DNA of 64,000 nucleotides from Alphaproteobacteria bacterium (GTDB taxonomy: Bacteria; Pseudomonadota; Alphaproteobacteria; UBA7985; JAUIBT01). The stretch lies in the NCBI GenBank assembly GCA_030428565.1, contig JAUIDR010000006.1, positions 1 through 64,000 on the forward strand. The letters run 5' to 3'. The notes under the pieces were generated by a model. The model was given only the letters and a program-made list of their open reading frames with translations. It was not told the DNA's origin and did no database searches. Both the position numbers and the translations under genes were made by a program. This document shows positions 7,554 through 16,121 of this stretch, one piece after another. Numbering within the stretch: the stretch's first letter is position 1; each line of letters begins with the position of its first letter.

Positions 7554-8702
7554 TCATTTCTTTGGCGAAGGGATTGACAGGGCGAGCGGGCTAAAGCGGC
7601 CGCCTTCGGCGTCTTTGTGACAGGCCTGGCAATTGCCTTGGCTGAAAATGGGCGCGCGTTTAAAGGTCTCCGCGACAATGTCGTGGTGCAGCGCCTTCCA
7701 GCCTGGCGTTGCGGTGATCTGACCCAACGCCATTGGGTCGGGGTTGGAAAAGACATGAGCGGGCAGGGTATCGGCGCTCTCGGCGGCATTGGCGGCGAGC
7801 CATTGGCTGATCGCAACCGTTGTCTCTGGGGCCAGGCTCGCATCTTCGCCAAAGTGATCGTCCAGACCGGCCATCAAGTGCTGCCAGGCTTGTTTGGGCA
7901 AAAGGCTGGCGGGGTAGGCCATGTGGCAGGCGCCGCACTCGTCGGCGACTAAGGATGATGTCACCACCGGCAAGCCATCGACCGGGCGCTTTGCCAGCTT
8001 CACCAGGGCGAGCGTGCCGCCAACAAGCAGGATCAGGCCCAAAGCCAAGCTCATAGCCATGCGCGCCTGACGTTCCATTGGGGCGTGGTCGCCAGGGCGA
8101 CCGACCTTCTGGCCTGTGACCATGGCGCGAGCGAGGTTTTCTTTGCCCCGTAGGCTCTCAAACAGCACGCCACCCAGATGAGCTGCGATAAGGGCTAGGA
8201 TCAGAAATCCAAAAATCTCGTGGGCCTCGCGTGCTACAGAACCCAAGGCGAAACCGTCGGCGGCAAACGGGCCAATTTTGTAGAGTCCCCCCAGGCTAAG
8301 CGCTCCGCTGATGGCCAAAGCAAGGACGCTGCCAAGAAGCGCAAAGACCATCAGCGCCCCCAAAGGATTGTGTCCTAGGTGGCGACCGTCGCGACCTGCT
8401 AGGTGGGCCATGATGGCGCGGGGCGAGGGCCAAAAATCGGCAAAGCGCGCGCTGCCGGGACCGGTGAAGCCCCATGTCAGCCGCAAAACCACGACTACCA
8501 GCGCTGTAATTCCGACGATGAGATGTAGCCATAGCTTCGGCAGTCCGCCAAAAAAGCCGCTCAGCAATGCGATGGTCACGCTGAGCGCGAGCAGCCAATG
8601 GGAAAATCGCAAGAAGAGATCCCAAACACGGATTTTGGGTTCAGGAGATAGGGCCGCGGCGGATGTGGGCCTTGCTGGTTTGGGTTGGGGAGGCTGGGCC
8701 AT
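7554..8702 (-). CDS. Cytochrome b561 fused to a DHC dihaem cytochrome c domain
   Basis: The protein has 382 residues. Residues 25-185 are a four-helix cytochrome b561/Ni-hydrogenase b-type module with candidate haem b histidines H35, H60, H161 and H175. A fifth hydrophobic segment (about 215-236) leads into a periplasmic DHC domain with CGACH (256-260) and CQACH (358-362) and the DHFGEDASL core. The fusion joins quinol oxidation in the membrane directly to the haem c donor for SHP. It is the first gene of the operon (fusion, SHP, DHC). ATG 8702 follows AAAGGTG. Separate b561 and DHC genes are the usual arrangement, so the fusion plus an extra free DHC is notable. Confidence 0.88.
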   Translation of the reverse strand: MAQPPQPKPARPTSAAALSPEPKIRVWDLFLRFSHWLLALSVTIALLSGFFGGLPKLWLHLIVGITALVVVVLRLTWGFTGPGSARFADFWPSPRAIMAHLAGRDGRHLGHNPLGALMVFALLGSVLALAISGALSLGGLYKIGPFAADGFALGSVAREAHEIFGFLILALIAAHLGGVLFESLRGKENLARAMVTGQKVGRPGDHAPMERQARMAMSLALGLILLVGGTLALVKLAKRPVDGLPVVTSSLVADECGACHMAYPASLLPKQAWQHLMAGLDDHFGEDASLAPETTVAISQWLAANAAESADTLPAHVFSNPDPMALGQITATPGWKALHHDIVAETFKRAPIFSQGNCQACHKDAEGGRFSPLALSIPSPKK

Positions 8703-9128
8703 GGGGCACCTTTAGGGGAGAACAGAATCGCCTGCTAAAGGTCGCCACGACTAGCGCAGTCAACAATGGGGTAGAGGTCATTGTACTGCCGCTTAGGCTG
8801 TAAGTTTAGTGCGGTGCAAAGCCGGTTTAATAGGGAGTTTCAGCGCTCTAATCCAAAGTTTAGGGCCTGTCGTCTGCCTGCAATCGCCTGCGACGCTGCA
8901 ATTTGGAGCGAGGCAATAGGGCGGTGCCTTCGCCTCTGCACTGGCTGCCTCTTGGGATGATGGGATGCGAACCGACTAACTGTGACCACAGGCCTTGGCC
9001 GCCAGCCAAACCCCGAACGAGCTCAACCCCGAACGAGCCCAATCCAGCGCGACCCAATTTAGCGCCAAGCAGATTTGGCGCTAGGCAGATTTGGCGCCAA
9101 GCAGATTTGGTGCCAAGCAGATTTGGTG
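8703..9128. other. 426-bp non-coding gap with two tandem repeat blocks
   Basis: No convincing gene is seen. Open frames here lack ribosome sites and merely extend through the repeats. The left part should hold the promoter of the minus-strand b561-DHC operon. The right part holds the 16-bp repeats listed separately and lies downstream of the thiolase. No tRNA cloverleaf or terminator with a T run was found. Confidence 0.6.
9011..9042. repeat. 16-bp tandem duplication (2 copies)
   Basis: CCCCGAACGAGCTCAA is followed directly by CCCCGAACGAGCCCAA (15 of 16 identical). It lies 29 bp before a second, unrelated 16-bp array. Confidence 0.8.
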
Positions 9129-9134
9129 CTAGGC
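9071..9134. repeat. 16-bp tandem array (4 copies) reaching into the thiolase stop codon
   Basis: Four units of AGATTTGGYGCYARGC run head to tail (9071, 9087, 9103, 9119), with a decayed fifth copy just upstream (about 9055-9070). The last unit contains the thiolase stop codon, so the array has grown outward from the 3' end of that gene. Each unit contains a GGCGCC-like partial dyad. It lacks the repeat length and unique spacers of a CRISPR. Confidence 0.88.
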
Positions 9135-10307
9135 AAAGACCTCGAACAGGCCCGCCGCACCCTGGCCGCCGCCGATACACATGCTGACCACCACATAACG
9201 CGCGCCGCGCCGCCGGCCTTCGATCAGCGCGTGTCCGGCCATACGCGCACCCGACATGCCGTAGGGGTGGCCGATAGAGATGGCGCCGCCATTGACGTTC
9301 AATAGCTCGTCTGGAATGCCCAGCTTGTCCCGGCAATAGAGGAGCTGCGATGCGAAGGCTTCGTTGATCTCCCAAAGGCCAATATCGTCTATGCTGAGCC
9401 CCTGGCGTTTCAGCAAGCGTGGGATGGCAAAGACGGGGCCTATGCCCATTTCTTCGGGTCCGCAACCGGCCACGGCAAAGCCGCGAAAGGCCCCCAAAGG
9501 TGCCAAGCCGCGCTTTTCTGCGGTCTTGGCTTCCATCAGCACGCTGAGCGAAGCGCCGTCGGAGAGCTGGCTGGCATTGCCCGCCGTGATGCATCCCGTC
9601 TCGCTTAGGACCGGCTTGAGGCTCGCCAGGCCTTCCAGTGTGGTCGAAGGGCGGTTGCCCTCGTCTTTAGCCAGACGAACGGCTTCTGCGTGGGTCTCAC
9701 CGGTCTCCTTGTTGGTGACCAGCTTGGTCGTCTCGACGGGGATTACTTCTTGATCCAGACGCCCAGCGGCTTGTGCGTCAGCGGTGCGTTGTTGGCTCTG
9801 TAGGGCGTAGGCGTCTTGGGCCTCGCGCGAGACCCCATAGCGTTCGGCGACGATTTCGGCGGTCTCGATCATGCTGAGGTAATAGTTGTCGTGAACGCCA
9901 GGGCTGCGATAGCGGTGCCCGTTCCAGTACTTGTTTTGCACTAAAGAAATGCTCTCAAGCCCGCCGCCCATGACGACATCCGCGCCCTCGGCCATGACCA
10001 TGTGTGCCGCGTTGGCGATAGCGTTGAGGCCAGAGGCGCACTGCCTGTCTACGGTCGAGGCCGCGACGCTGTCGGGAAGGCCTGCGCCTTGAGCAACGTG
10101 GCGAGCGCCGTTGGCCGCCATGGTGCCTTGGGTCAAAGCCGAGCCCAAGCATAGCTCTTCGATCTCGCCGCCCTCGATTTTGGCGCGTTCCAGCGCCGCT
10201 TTGATCGCAGGCGTCGCCAAATGCGGGGCGTCGGTGTCGTTGAAGGCGCCGCGGTATGCGCGGCCGATCGGGGTTCGGGCGGTGGCAACAATGACGGCTT
10301 CGCGCAT
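9129..10307 (-). CDS. Acetyl-CoA acetyltransferase family thiolase
   Basis: The protein has 392 residues. The nucleophilic cysteine is C90 in [12 protein letters not shown]. The second-half motifs [19 protein letters not shown] and the C-terminal [10 protein letters not shown] carry the catalytic His and Cys. Thiolases cleave 3-oxoacyl-CoA or condense acetyl-CoA. The downstream position in a block with an AtoDA-like CoA transferase suggests thiolysis of acetoacetyl-CoA or a related 3-oxoacyl-CoA. ATG 10307 follows CAGGAG. The chain-length specificity cannot be read from sequence. Confidence 0.92.
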   Translation of the reverse strand: MREAVIVATARTPIGRAYRGAFNDTDAPHLATPAIKAALERAKIEGGEIEELCLGSALTQGTMAANGARHVAQGAGLPDSVAASTVDRQCASGLNAIANAAHMVMAEGADVVMGGGLESISLVQNKYWNGHRYRSPGVHDNYYLSMIETAEIVAERYGVSREAQDAYALQSQQRTADAQAAGRLDQEVIPVETTKLVTNKETGETHAEAVRLAKDEGNRPSTTLEGLASLKPVLSETGCITAGNASQLSDGASLSVLMEAKTAEKRGLAPLGAFRGFAVAGCGPEEMGIGPVFAIPRLLKRQGLSIDDIGLWEINEAFASQLLYCRDKLGIPDELLNVNGGAISIGHPYGMSGARMAGHALIEGRRRGARYVVVSMCIGGGQGAAGLFEVFA

Positions 10308-10359
10308 GGGGTTTCTCCTGGCAGATTGGGGGCGGCTGGTTTTGGGGCGATGCTGGGGG

Positions 10360-11652
10360 CTAGAGGGCCTCTAGGCCACACCAGCTAGCGATAAACAGCG
10401 CGGTGGTCTGGGTGACACGGCGCAGGCTCTCCAGCTCTACGCGCTCGTTGAAGCCGTGGATGGCTTCGGCCTTGGGGCCATAGACCAGCGCGGGCGTGTC
10501 CGCGTAGAGCCCGAAAAAGCGCGCGTCGGTGGTTGCGGTGATCGCCAAGCGGTCGAGGGTTTTATCATTGACGCGGGTGTGGGCGTCCTCCAGCGCGTCG
10601 ATGGCGGCCATGGTGGTGGGGCGGTGGTCATCGGCCAGGGCGTAGCCTTCGGCCTGGAAGCCGTGGTAGACGATCTCGGGCGCGTTGTTGCGCAAGAAGG
10701 CGTTGTCCTGCGCCGCCACGCGCAAGCAGGCTTCGATCTCGGCGCGGGCGGCTTCCAGATCCTGCCCCGGATAGACGCCCATGCGCACGTCAAAGACGCA
10801 CCATGCAGGCACCGAGCTGGTCCAATCCCCGCCTTGGATCTTGCCAACGTTCAAGTTCAGGGGATGGGCGTGCCCTGCGTAGTGCGGGTTCTTGCGCTCC
10901 TCACCATTCCAGCGCGCTTCGAGTTCGTGCAAGGCAGCGATCAGCGGTATGCTGGCCTCAATGGCATTGGCGCCGTCGCCTGCGTAGGCGACATGGGTTG
11001 GCAGGCCGCGCAGGTGGACTTGGAACCAAATGACGCCAACTTGCGCGGTGACGAGCTGCTCGCTGAAGGGTTCGGGGATCAGGACGGCATCGCCCTTATA
11101 GCCGCGCTGCAAGCAGGCCAACGCGCCATTGCCGGTGCATTCTTCTTCGACGACCGACTGAAAGTGCAGATCAGCGCCAGGCGCCCAGCCGCAGCGTCGC
11201 AAAGCGTCCAGCGCATAGAGGTTGGCCGCAATACCAGCCTTCATGTCGCCCGCGCCTCGGCCATACATCCAGCCATCGGCGATGTGGGGCGCATAGGGGG
11301 GCTGGTCCCACATGTCCAACGGGCCTTCGGGCACGACATCGATGTGACCATTGAGAATAAGGCTGCGGCCTTTATTGCTGCTGCTGCTGTGGCTGGCCAC
11401 CACATTGAGCGCGTTCTCGTAATCGCCAATGACCGGGGAGAAGCCGGGCAGGTGTTGAATGTCCTCAACTTTGACCTGCCAGCGATCCACGCCATAGCCC
11501 CGAGCGCCGAGTTGTTCGGCCAGAAAATCCTGAGCGGTTTGCTCTTGGCCCCGCGTTGAAGGGAAGGCCACCAGCTCTTGCAAGAAGCTCAGCTCTTCGT
11601 CGAATTGGGCATCAACCGCGTCTAGAATTTGGGTCTGCAACGAGGCGTCCAT
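10360..11652 (-). CDS. M20-family metallo-amidohydrolase (ArgE/DapE-like deacylase)
   Basis: The protein has 430 residues. The metal-site series of the M20 family is visible: H103 and D105 in [11 protein letters not shown]136 in [10 protein letters not shown], and E169-E170 in [11 protein letters not shown], with a C-terminal metal histidine in AIHGFNERV. The central lid/dimerisation domain runs about 195-310. Such enzymes remove acyl groups from N-acyl amino acids or succinyl-diaminopimelate. Placement with a CoA transferase, thiolase, GNAT enzyme and aminotransferase points to catabolism of an N-acylated amino acid or amine rather than arginine or lysine synthesis. ATG follows AAAGGA. Confidence 0.88.
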   Translation of the reverse strand: MDASLQTQILDAVDAQFDEELSFLQELVAFPSTRGQEQTAQDFLAEQLGARGYGVDRWQVKVEDIQHLPGFSPVIGDYENALNVVASHSSSSNKGRSLILNGHIDVVPEGPLDMWDQPPYAPHIADGWMYGRGAGDMKAGIAANLYALDALRRCGWAPGADLHFQSVVEEECTGNGALACLQRGYKGDAVLIPEPFSEQLVTAQVGVIWFQVHLRGLPTHVAYAGDGANAIEASIPLIAALHELEARWNGEERKNPHYAGHAHPLNLNVGKIQGGDWTSSVPAWCVFDVRMGVYPGQDLEAARAEIEACLRVAAQDNAFLRNNAPEIVYHGFQAEGYALADDHRPTTMAAIDALEDAHTRVNDKTLDRLAITATTDARFFGLYADTPALVYGPKAEAIHGFNERVELESLRRVTQTTALFIASWCGLEAL

Positions 11653-11674
11653 AGGATGTCCTTTCTTTGGGCCA

Positions 11675-11704
11675 GGTGGCTTTGGGGTGGGTGGCTTTGG
11701 GTTG
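11675..11704. repeat. 15-bp tandem duplication (2 copies)
   Basis: GGTGGCTTTGGGGTG is followed directly by GGTGGCTTTGGGTTG (14 of 15 identical), in the 72-bp gap between the M20 gene and the CoA-transferase beta gene. Confidence 0.75.
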
Positions 11705-11724
11705 GGCGGAATATAAAGGCAAGG

Positions 11725-12414
11725 TCAAAAACGCGGGATCTCGCCCAGCGGCAGTGCGAGCTCAGCCCCGGTGGCGGCTTGCACCGCCGCAAGGCTGCTG
11801 GCCTCGGCCAGCTCACGCAGGGCATAGCCGTCGGGGGTCACATCAATAACCGCAAGATCGGTGATGATACGGCTAACGCAGCCTGCGGCGGTCAGTGGCA
11901 AGCTGCACCGCTCCAGCAGTTTGGGGCGACCCTTGCGATCTGTGTGCGTAGACAGCACCACAACGCGCCGCGCCTTTTGCGCCAGCTCGATGCCGCCACC
12001 GACGCCGGGGGAAAAGCGGCCTGGTATTCGCCAATTGGCAAGATCGCCGTTTTCGGCGACCTCGAAGGCGCCCAAAACCGTTAGGTCCAGGCGGCCGCCG
12101 CGCACCATGGCGAAGGAGGTGAGGCTATCAAAAAAAGCCGCGCCGGGCAGGGTGGAGACGTAAGCACCGCCCGCATCGATCAGATTTCTGTCAGCCTGAT
12201 CATAGCCCAGTACTGGACCGGTGCCTGCTAGGCCGTTTTCGCTGTGTAAGCAGACCGAAAAGCCCGCGGGCAGATGGCCGACGATCTGGGTCGGCAAGCC
12301 GATGCCCAAGTTGACGACCATGCCAGCCTTCACCTCGCGGGCCGCACGTGCCACCATGCGGGTTCTGGGGTCCATTGCGGTGGCGGCTGCCTGGGGGGAA
12401 TTAGCGTCTGACAA
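11725..12414 (-). CDS. 3-oxoacid (acetoacetyl-type) CoA transferase, beta subunit, TTG start
   Basis: The protein has 229 residues. GMVVNLGIGLPTQI and the SENGLAGTGP block, which carries the catalytic glutamate that forms the CoA thioester, identify the AtoA/ScoB subunit. The alpha subunit gene is directly upstream. The frame opens at an ATG at 12501, but that would overlap the alpha gene by about 100 bp. TTG 12414 has an AGGAG ideally placed upstream and gives a 14-bp overlap, so I take it as the start. With the alpha subunit it moves CoA between acyl-CoA and a 3-oxoacid, probably feeding the thiolase. Confidence 0.88.
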   Translation of the reverse strand: MSDANSPQAAATAMDPRTRMVARAAREVKAGMVVNLGIGLPTQIVGHLPAGFSVCLHSENGLAGTGPVLGYDQADRNLIDAGGAYVSTLPGAAFFDSLTSFAMVRGGRLDLTVLGAFEVAENGDLANWRIPGRFSPGVGGGIELAQKARRVVVLSTHTDRKGRPKLLERCSLPLTAAGCVSRIITDLAVIDVTPDGYALRELAEASSLAAVQAATGAELALPLGEIPRF

Positions 12415-13093
12415 TGCCGTACTCCTGGCTGAGTTCGCCCAGCTCAACAAGGTGATCAACAAAGGGGCCGGGCGTGTGTACGTCGTCGCTAGCCAGCGCA
12501 CCCAGTTCTACCAGGTGCTCGGCCTCGACCACCACGCAATCGGCGGCCATTGCCATGATGGGGTTAAAGTTCCGCGCCGTCGCCTTGTAGCGCAAATTGC
12601 CAAAGCGGTCGGCTGTGTCGGCGTGGATCAGTGCGAAATCGGCGCGCAGAGCGGTCTCTAGAACCAGCGTCTCGCCGTTTAGTTCGTGTTGGGGCTTGCC
12701 GCGGGTCAGCTCGGTTCCCACCCCGATATCGGTCAAAAAGCCCTTGAGGCCTGCGCCGCCCGCGTGCAGGCGTTCGGCCAAGATGCCTTGCCCGCAGAAC
12801 TCCACGTCAAGGCTGCCTGCGTTCATCATCTCAATGGCGCGTGGATTGAGGCCAATGTGGGTGGTAATCAGACGCGCGACTTGCCCGCTGGCCAGCAAAT
12901 GGTCGATCCCCATGCCGGTCTCATTGGCATCGTTCTTGACCAAGGTCAGGTTCTTTTGGCCTTGGCGTACCAGCTCATGGATCAGCGTGAAGGGGGTGCC
13001 CGGCACACCAAAGCCACCGATCAGCACTCGGGCACCATCGGGGATGCGCGCGACGGCTTCTTCGATGCTGGTGGACTTATCATTAAGACTCAT
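12401..13093 (-). CDS. 3-oxoacid (acetoacetyl-type) CoA transferase, alpha subunit
   Basis: The protein has 230 residues. The CoA-transferase family I alpha signature GGFGVPGTP (about 27-35) is clear, followed by the AtoD-like THIGLNPRAIEMMNAGSLDVEF and GGAGLKGFLTDIGVGTE. The pattern is closer to the acetate/acetoacetate (AtoD) branch than to succinyl-CoA-specific ScoA. ATG follows AGGAAAG. It is translationally coupled to the beta subunit. The GNAT gene lies about 46 bp upstream on the same strand, across a 16-bp duplication. Confidence 0.9.
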   Translation of the reverse strand: MSLNDKSTSIEEAVARIPDGARVLIGGFGVPGTPFTLIHELVRQGQKNLTLVKNDANETGMGIDHLLASGQVARLITTHIGLNPRAIEMMNAGSLDVEFCGQGILAERLHAGGAGLKGFLTDIGVGTELTRGKPQHELNGETLVLETALRADFALIHADTADRFGNLRYKATARNFNPIMAMAADCVVVEAEHLVELGALASDDVHTPGPFVDHLVELGELSQEYGIVRR

Positions 13094-13108
13094 GCCGTCT
13101 TTCCTGTC

Positions 13109-13140
13109 TATTGAGCCCGGTAGCTATTGCGCCCGGCACC
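13109..13140. repeat. 16-bp tandem duplication (2 copies)
   Basis: TATTGAGCCCGGTAGC is followed directly by TATTGCGCCCGGCACC (12 of 16 identical). It fills the gap between the CoA-transferase alpha gene and the GNAT gene and touches the GNAT stop codon. Confidence 0.65.
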
Positions 13141-13664
13141 TAGTGATCCCCGTCTTTATTGCGTCCTGTGTATCGCGCCAAGTCATCAAAGGCCATACCG
13201 GTAAGCGAAAGCCCCGTCATGCCATCGCCGGTTTCAAAGCCCAAGCGCCGATAGAATCGCGCTGCGCCCCCATTGGAGGCGTGAACGCTGAGCGCCAGAT
13301 AAGCGGCTTGCCAATCCTTCGCGGCGAAACGCGCCACTTCAGATAACAAGGCCTGCCCTAGGTTTTGCCCGCGCGTCGAAGGGGCGACCCACAGGTCTTG
13401 CACATAGGCGCCAGGGCAGCCGCGCGTTGTCGAAAAGTGCGGAAAAAACAGAGCCATGCTGGTCGGCTCTGCGCGTGGTCCGCTGAGCAGGCAAAAGAAT
13501 AAGGGGCGCGTACCAAAGCCGTGCTGGGCGATGGCCTCGGGGGTCGAGGCAAAAACCTCGCCGTCTCCCAGGTCGTGCGCCAATTGCGCCAAGCAGTGCG
13601 TTACCGCAGGTGCATCGCTTGCTTCAGCGAGCCAAAACGGGCCAGCGCCCGAGGCGTGCGTCAT
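13140..13664 (-). CDS. GNAT-family N-acetyltransferase
   Basis: The protein has 174 residues. The acetyl-CoA-binding motif A is visible as VQDLWVAPSTRGQNLGQALL (Q/RxxGxG/A form), followed by LSVHASNGGAARFYRRLGFE. This resembles the diamine/polyamine acetyltransferase branch, though substrate cannot be assigned. Its ATG overlaps the aminotransferase stop by 4 bp (ATGA), showing translational coupling. Acetylation of an amine in the same operon as an M20 deacylase and a class III aminotransferase is suggestive of an N-acetylated intermediate. Confidence 0.88.
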   Translation of the reverse strand: MTHASGAGPFWLAEASDAPAVTHCLAQLAHDLGDGEVFASTPEAIAQHGFGTRPLFFCLLSGPRAEPTSMALFFPHFSTTRGCPGAYVQDLWVAPSTRGQNLGQALLSEVARFAAKDWQAAYLALSVHASNGGAARFYRRLGFETGDGMTGLSLTGMAFDDLARYTGRNKDGDH

Positions 13665-15004
13665 GCGGCGCTCTCCATGTCCAGGCCGCTCTCGCGCGCA
13701 AAATCGGCCAGGCTTGCGTCCAATTTGTCCATGATCTCTTCAAGGCCGCTGTCGTCCACAATCATCGGGGGGCAGACCATAAAGTGGTCGCCAGACAAGC
13801 CGCCGCGTGTGCGCCGTGAGTAGATGATGAGCCCTTTGTCATAAGCGATATCCACCAGCCGATTGAAGGCGTACAGCGCCTTGGGCAGCGGCTCCATGCT
13901 GATACGGTCAGCGACCAGCTCGAAGGCCAGCAGCAAGCCCTTGCCGCGCACATCGCCGATAAAGGGGTAGCGGTTCATTAGGCTCGCCAGGCGCGCTTTG
14001 AGCTTGTCGCCCATCTGGCCTGCGTTTTCGATCAACTGGTTGCGCTCGATCTCTTCAAGTACCGCGAGGCCCGCCGCACAGGCCAGTGGATTGCCGGCGT
14101 AGGTGTGGCCGTGCGCGAAGCCACCTTTGTCGAGAACCGCCTCAACAATATCGTCGCGTGCCACCATAGCGCCCAGCGGCACATAACCACCGCCAAAGCC
14201 TTTTGATATTGAGATCAAGTCCGGTTCGGTCTGCCAGTGCTCGGCTCCCCAGAACTTGCCTGTACGCCCACCGCCCGACATGACCTCATCGTGGATCAAC
14301 AAGATGCCGTATTGGTCGCAGATCTCGCGGATACGCGGCATGTAGCCAGCGGGCGGCTCCAGGGCACCGGTCGATGCACCGCCTACCGGTTCGACAATGA
14401 AGGCCAAGATGGTTGCCGGGCCTTCGTCGAGAATTTTTTGTTCCAGCATATTGGCGTAGTGCAGCCCGGTCGCCGGATCATTCAAATCCAAGCCGTCCAG
14501 ATATGCGCGCGGGGCGGGAATCTTGGGCATGGGACGCATCATGGGATCAAAGGGCACTGACAGCGGCGCGTAGCCAGTGACAGCCAGGGCGCCAAGGGTG
14601 GAGCCGTGGTAAGACGGCATGCGCGAGATCACTTTGTAGCGCTGGGCCTCGCCTTTGGTCAGCGCGTATTGGCGGGCCAGCTTGATGCAGCTTTCAACGG
14701 CCTCCGAGCCGCCAGAGACAAAAAAGACTCGATTGAGACCCTCGGGGCTGAGCGCCGCGGTCTTGGCTGCTAGCGCCTCTGAAGCTTCGGTCTGGAAGTG
14801 GAGGCGGTAGCCGAAGGTCGATTTTTCCATCTGCGCGCGCATGGCTTCCAAGACCGCTGGGTTAGAGTGGCCGATGTTGGAGACCATGGCGCCCGACGAG
14901 CCGTCCAAATAGCGTTTGCCCGCTTTGTCCCACATGTAGATGCCTTCAGCGTAATCGAGCTCAGGGCGGGGCAGGCGGCTTTGATAGAACAGGTGGCTGG
15001 ACAT
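13661..15004 (-). CDS. Class III (omega-type) aminotransferase, PLP-dependent
   Basis: The protein has 447 residues from ATG 15004, which has GGAG seven bases upstream. An in-frame start at 15109 would run into the divergent LysR gene. SGGSEAVESCIKLAR, SYHGSTLGA, LLIHDEVMSGGGRTGKF (Asp 239, which binds the PLP ring nitrogen) and ISKGFGGGYVPLGA (K268, the Schiff-base lysine) define the family. Enzymes of this group transfer amino groups from omega-amino acids, diamines or beta-alanine-type substrates. It is the first gene of a minus-strand operon with GNAT, CoA transferase, M20 and thiolase genes, probably controlled by the divergent LysR protein. Confidence 0.9.
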   Translation of the reverse strand: MSSHLFYQSRLPRPELDYAEGIYMWDKAGKRYLDGSSGAMVSNIGHSNPAVLEAMRAQMEKSTFGYRLHFQTEASEALAAKTAALSPEGLNRVFFVSGGSEAVESCIKLARQYALTKGEAQRYKVISRMPSYHGSTLGALAVTGYAPLSVPFDPMMRPMPKIPAPRAYLDGLDLNDPATGLHYANMLEQKILDEGPATILAFIVEPVGGASTGALEPPAGYMPRIREICDQYGILLIHDEVMSGGGRTGKFWGAEHWQTEPDLISISKGFGGGYVPLGAMVARDDIVEAVLDKGGFAHGHTYAGNPLACAAGLAVLEEIERNQLIENAGQMGDKLKARLASLMNRYPFIGDVRGKGLLLAFELVADRISMEPLPKALYAFNRLVDIAYDKGLIIYSRRTRGGLSGDHFMVCPPMIVDDSGLEEIMDKLDASLADFARESGLDMESAA

Positions 15005-15088
15005 GGGCGGTGGCTCCAAAAAAGGCGAACGCAAAAACAAAGCGGTTGGTTGGAAATTACTTGCATAGCCTGGAGTTTTGGCCAAATT

Positions 15089-15101
15089 CATAATTATTAT
15101 G
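15089..15101. promoter_or_regulatory. AT-rich 13-bp palindrome between aminotransferase and LysR genes
   Basis: CATAATTATTATG is a perfect odd dyad in the divergent promoter region and overlaps the ATG of the LysR gene. LysR regulators bind AT-rich interrupted dyads of this sort, so it is a candidate operator for both transcripts, including autorepression by occluding its own start. Confidence 0.45.
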
Positions 15102-16112
15102 GTCAGCATTAATCAAAACAATGGGCGGCAACCAGTCAGTCGTTTTGCCGACAAACTGGATTGGAACCTGCTGCGCAGCTTTTTGGCTATTGCTGAAGCG
15201 GGCAGCATCACCCGCGCCGCTCATCGATTGGGGCGCGGGCAGCCTGCGGTCAGTTTGGCGCTACAACGCCTGGAGAGCGAATTGGGCGAGCGGCTGGTCG
15301 AGCGCGGGCGTGGCGGTTTTGCTCTGACGCCTGCCGGACGCTTGCTGCAACGCGAATGCAGCGATCTTTATGCCAGTATCGGCGGGCTGAAGGATTTGGC
15401 GCTGCAAGCCAGCGAAGAAATTTCCGGCCAAGTCGCTATCCATTTGGCCAGTAACGTCATGACGCCCCTGCTGGATGAAATCTTGCAACAAGCGCACAAG
15501 GACCATCCAAAAATAGTGTTTCGCTTGCGCTCGGAGGCCAGTGCCATCGTCGCCCAGGCGGTCCAGGAAAAGAGCGCGAGTTTTGGCATTTGCTTGGTCA
15601 GCCGACGTTTGGCAGGGCTGACCTATGAGCTGCTATATCGGGAGTTCTTCGGCTTCTTTTGTGGGCCCGGACACGCCTACTTCGGCAAGAGCAACTTACC
15701 TTTGGAACAATTGAACGACCAAGACGCGGTTGCCTTCGAGACCGAGGATATGAACGATGCCCTGAGGCCGGTTGCGGCGCTGCGGCGCGATCTGGGGCTG
15801 GATCATCGCATCGTCGGTCGCTCGTCGAACCTAGAAGAGGTGCGGCGGATGATCCTGTGCGGGCTTGGGATCGGCGCGCTGCCGCTCCACGTCGCCGAGC
15901 GCGATTTGCGCGACGGCCAGCTTTGGCGCTTGCCGCCCTATGACGAGCCGCCAGCCGTGGATATTTACCTGGTCAGCAACCCCGATAAGCGCCTCAATCG
16001 CGCCGAGACGCTGGTGTTGACCCAACTGCGCACCGCGATTGCCGACTTGCCGTTGGATCAAAGAACCTATCTGCCAGGCCCACAACAAGAAAGAGACCCA
16101 CAACAGGGGTAG
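15099..16112 (+). CDS. LysR-family transcriptional regulator
   Basis: The protein has 337 residues. The N-terminal winged helix-turn-helix spans about 18-80 (LLRSFLAIAEAGSITRAAHRLG, QPAVSLALQRLE, LGERLVERG). An effector-binding domain of two periplasmic-binding-like lobes follows. ATG 15099 is chosen over a TTG at 15078 that would add seven residues. No good ribosome site precedes either, because the start lies inside the palindrome. It is divergent from the aminotransferase operon, the usual arrangement for a LysR activator and its target. The inducer is unknown. Confidence 0.9.
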   Translation: MVSINQNNGRQPVSRFADKLDWNLLRSFLAIAEAGSITRAAHRLGRGQPAVSLALQRLESELGERLVERGRGGFALTPAGRLLQRECSDLYASIGGLKDLALQASEEISGQVAIHLASNVMTPLLDEILQQAHKDHPKIVFRLRSEASAIVAQAVQEKSASFGICLVSRRLAGLTYELLYREFFGFFCGPGHAYFGKSNLPLEQLNDQDAVAFETEDMNDALRPVAALRRDLGLDHRIVGRSSNLEEVRRMILCGLGIGALPLHVAERDLRDGQLWRLPPYDEPPAVDIYLVSNPDKRLNRAETLVLTQLRTAIADLPLDQRTYLPGPQQERDPQQG

Positions 16113-16121
16113 TCCTGCAAC

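Noticed and set aside
8930-9010. tRNA-like GGTTCG segment on the minus strand
   Set aside because: No matching acceptor, D or anticodon stems can be drawn.
9071-9134. CRISPR-like direct repeats
   Set aside because: Units are 16 bp, contiguous and without unique spacers; no cas genes occur nearby.
8860-9594. 244-aa minus-strand frame through the 16-bp repeats
   Set aside because: It overlaps the thiolase in another frame and its repeated LAPNLLG peptide is just the translated tandem repeat.
10456-11559. Long open frame (367 aa) on the plus strand opposite the M20 gene
   Set aside because: It is an antisense shadow created by GC-rich codon bias. It lacks a ribosome site and any recognisable motif.
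11725-13093. CoA transferase as PcaIJ (3-oxoadipate) serving the MobA product
   Set aside because: The alpha subunit pattern is nearer AtoD, no other pca gene is present, and the operon is separate from mobA.
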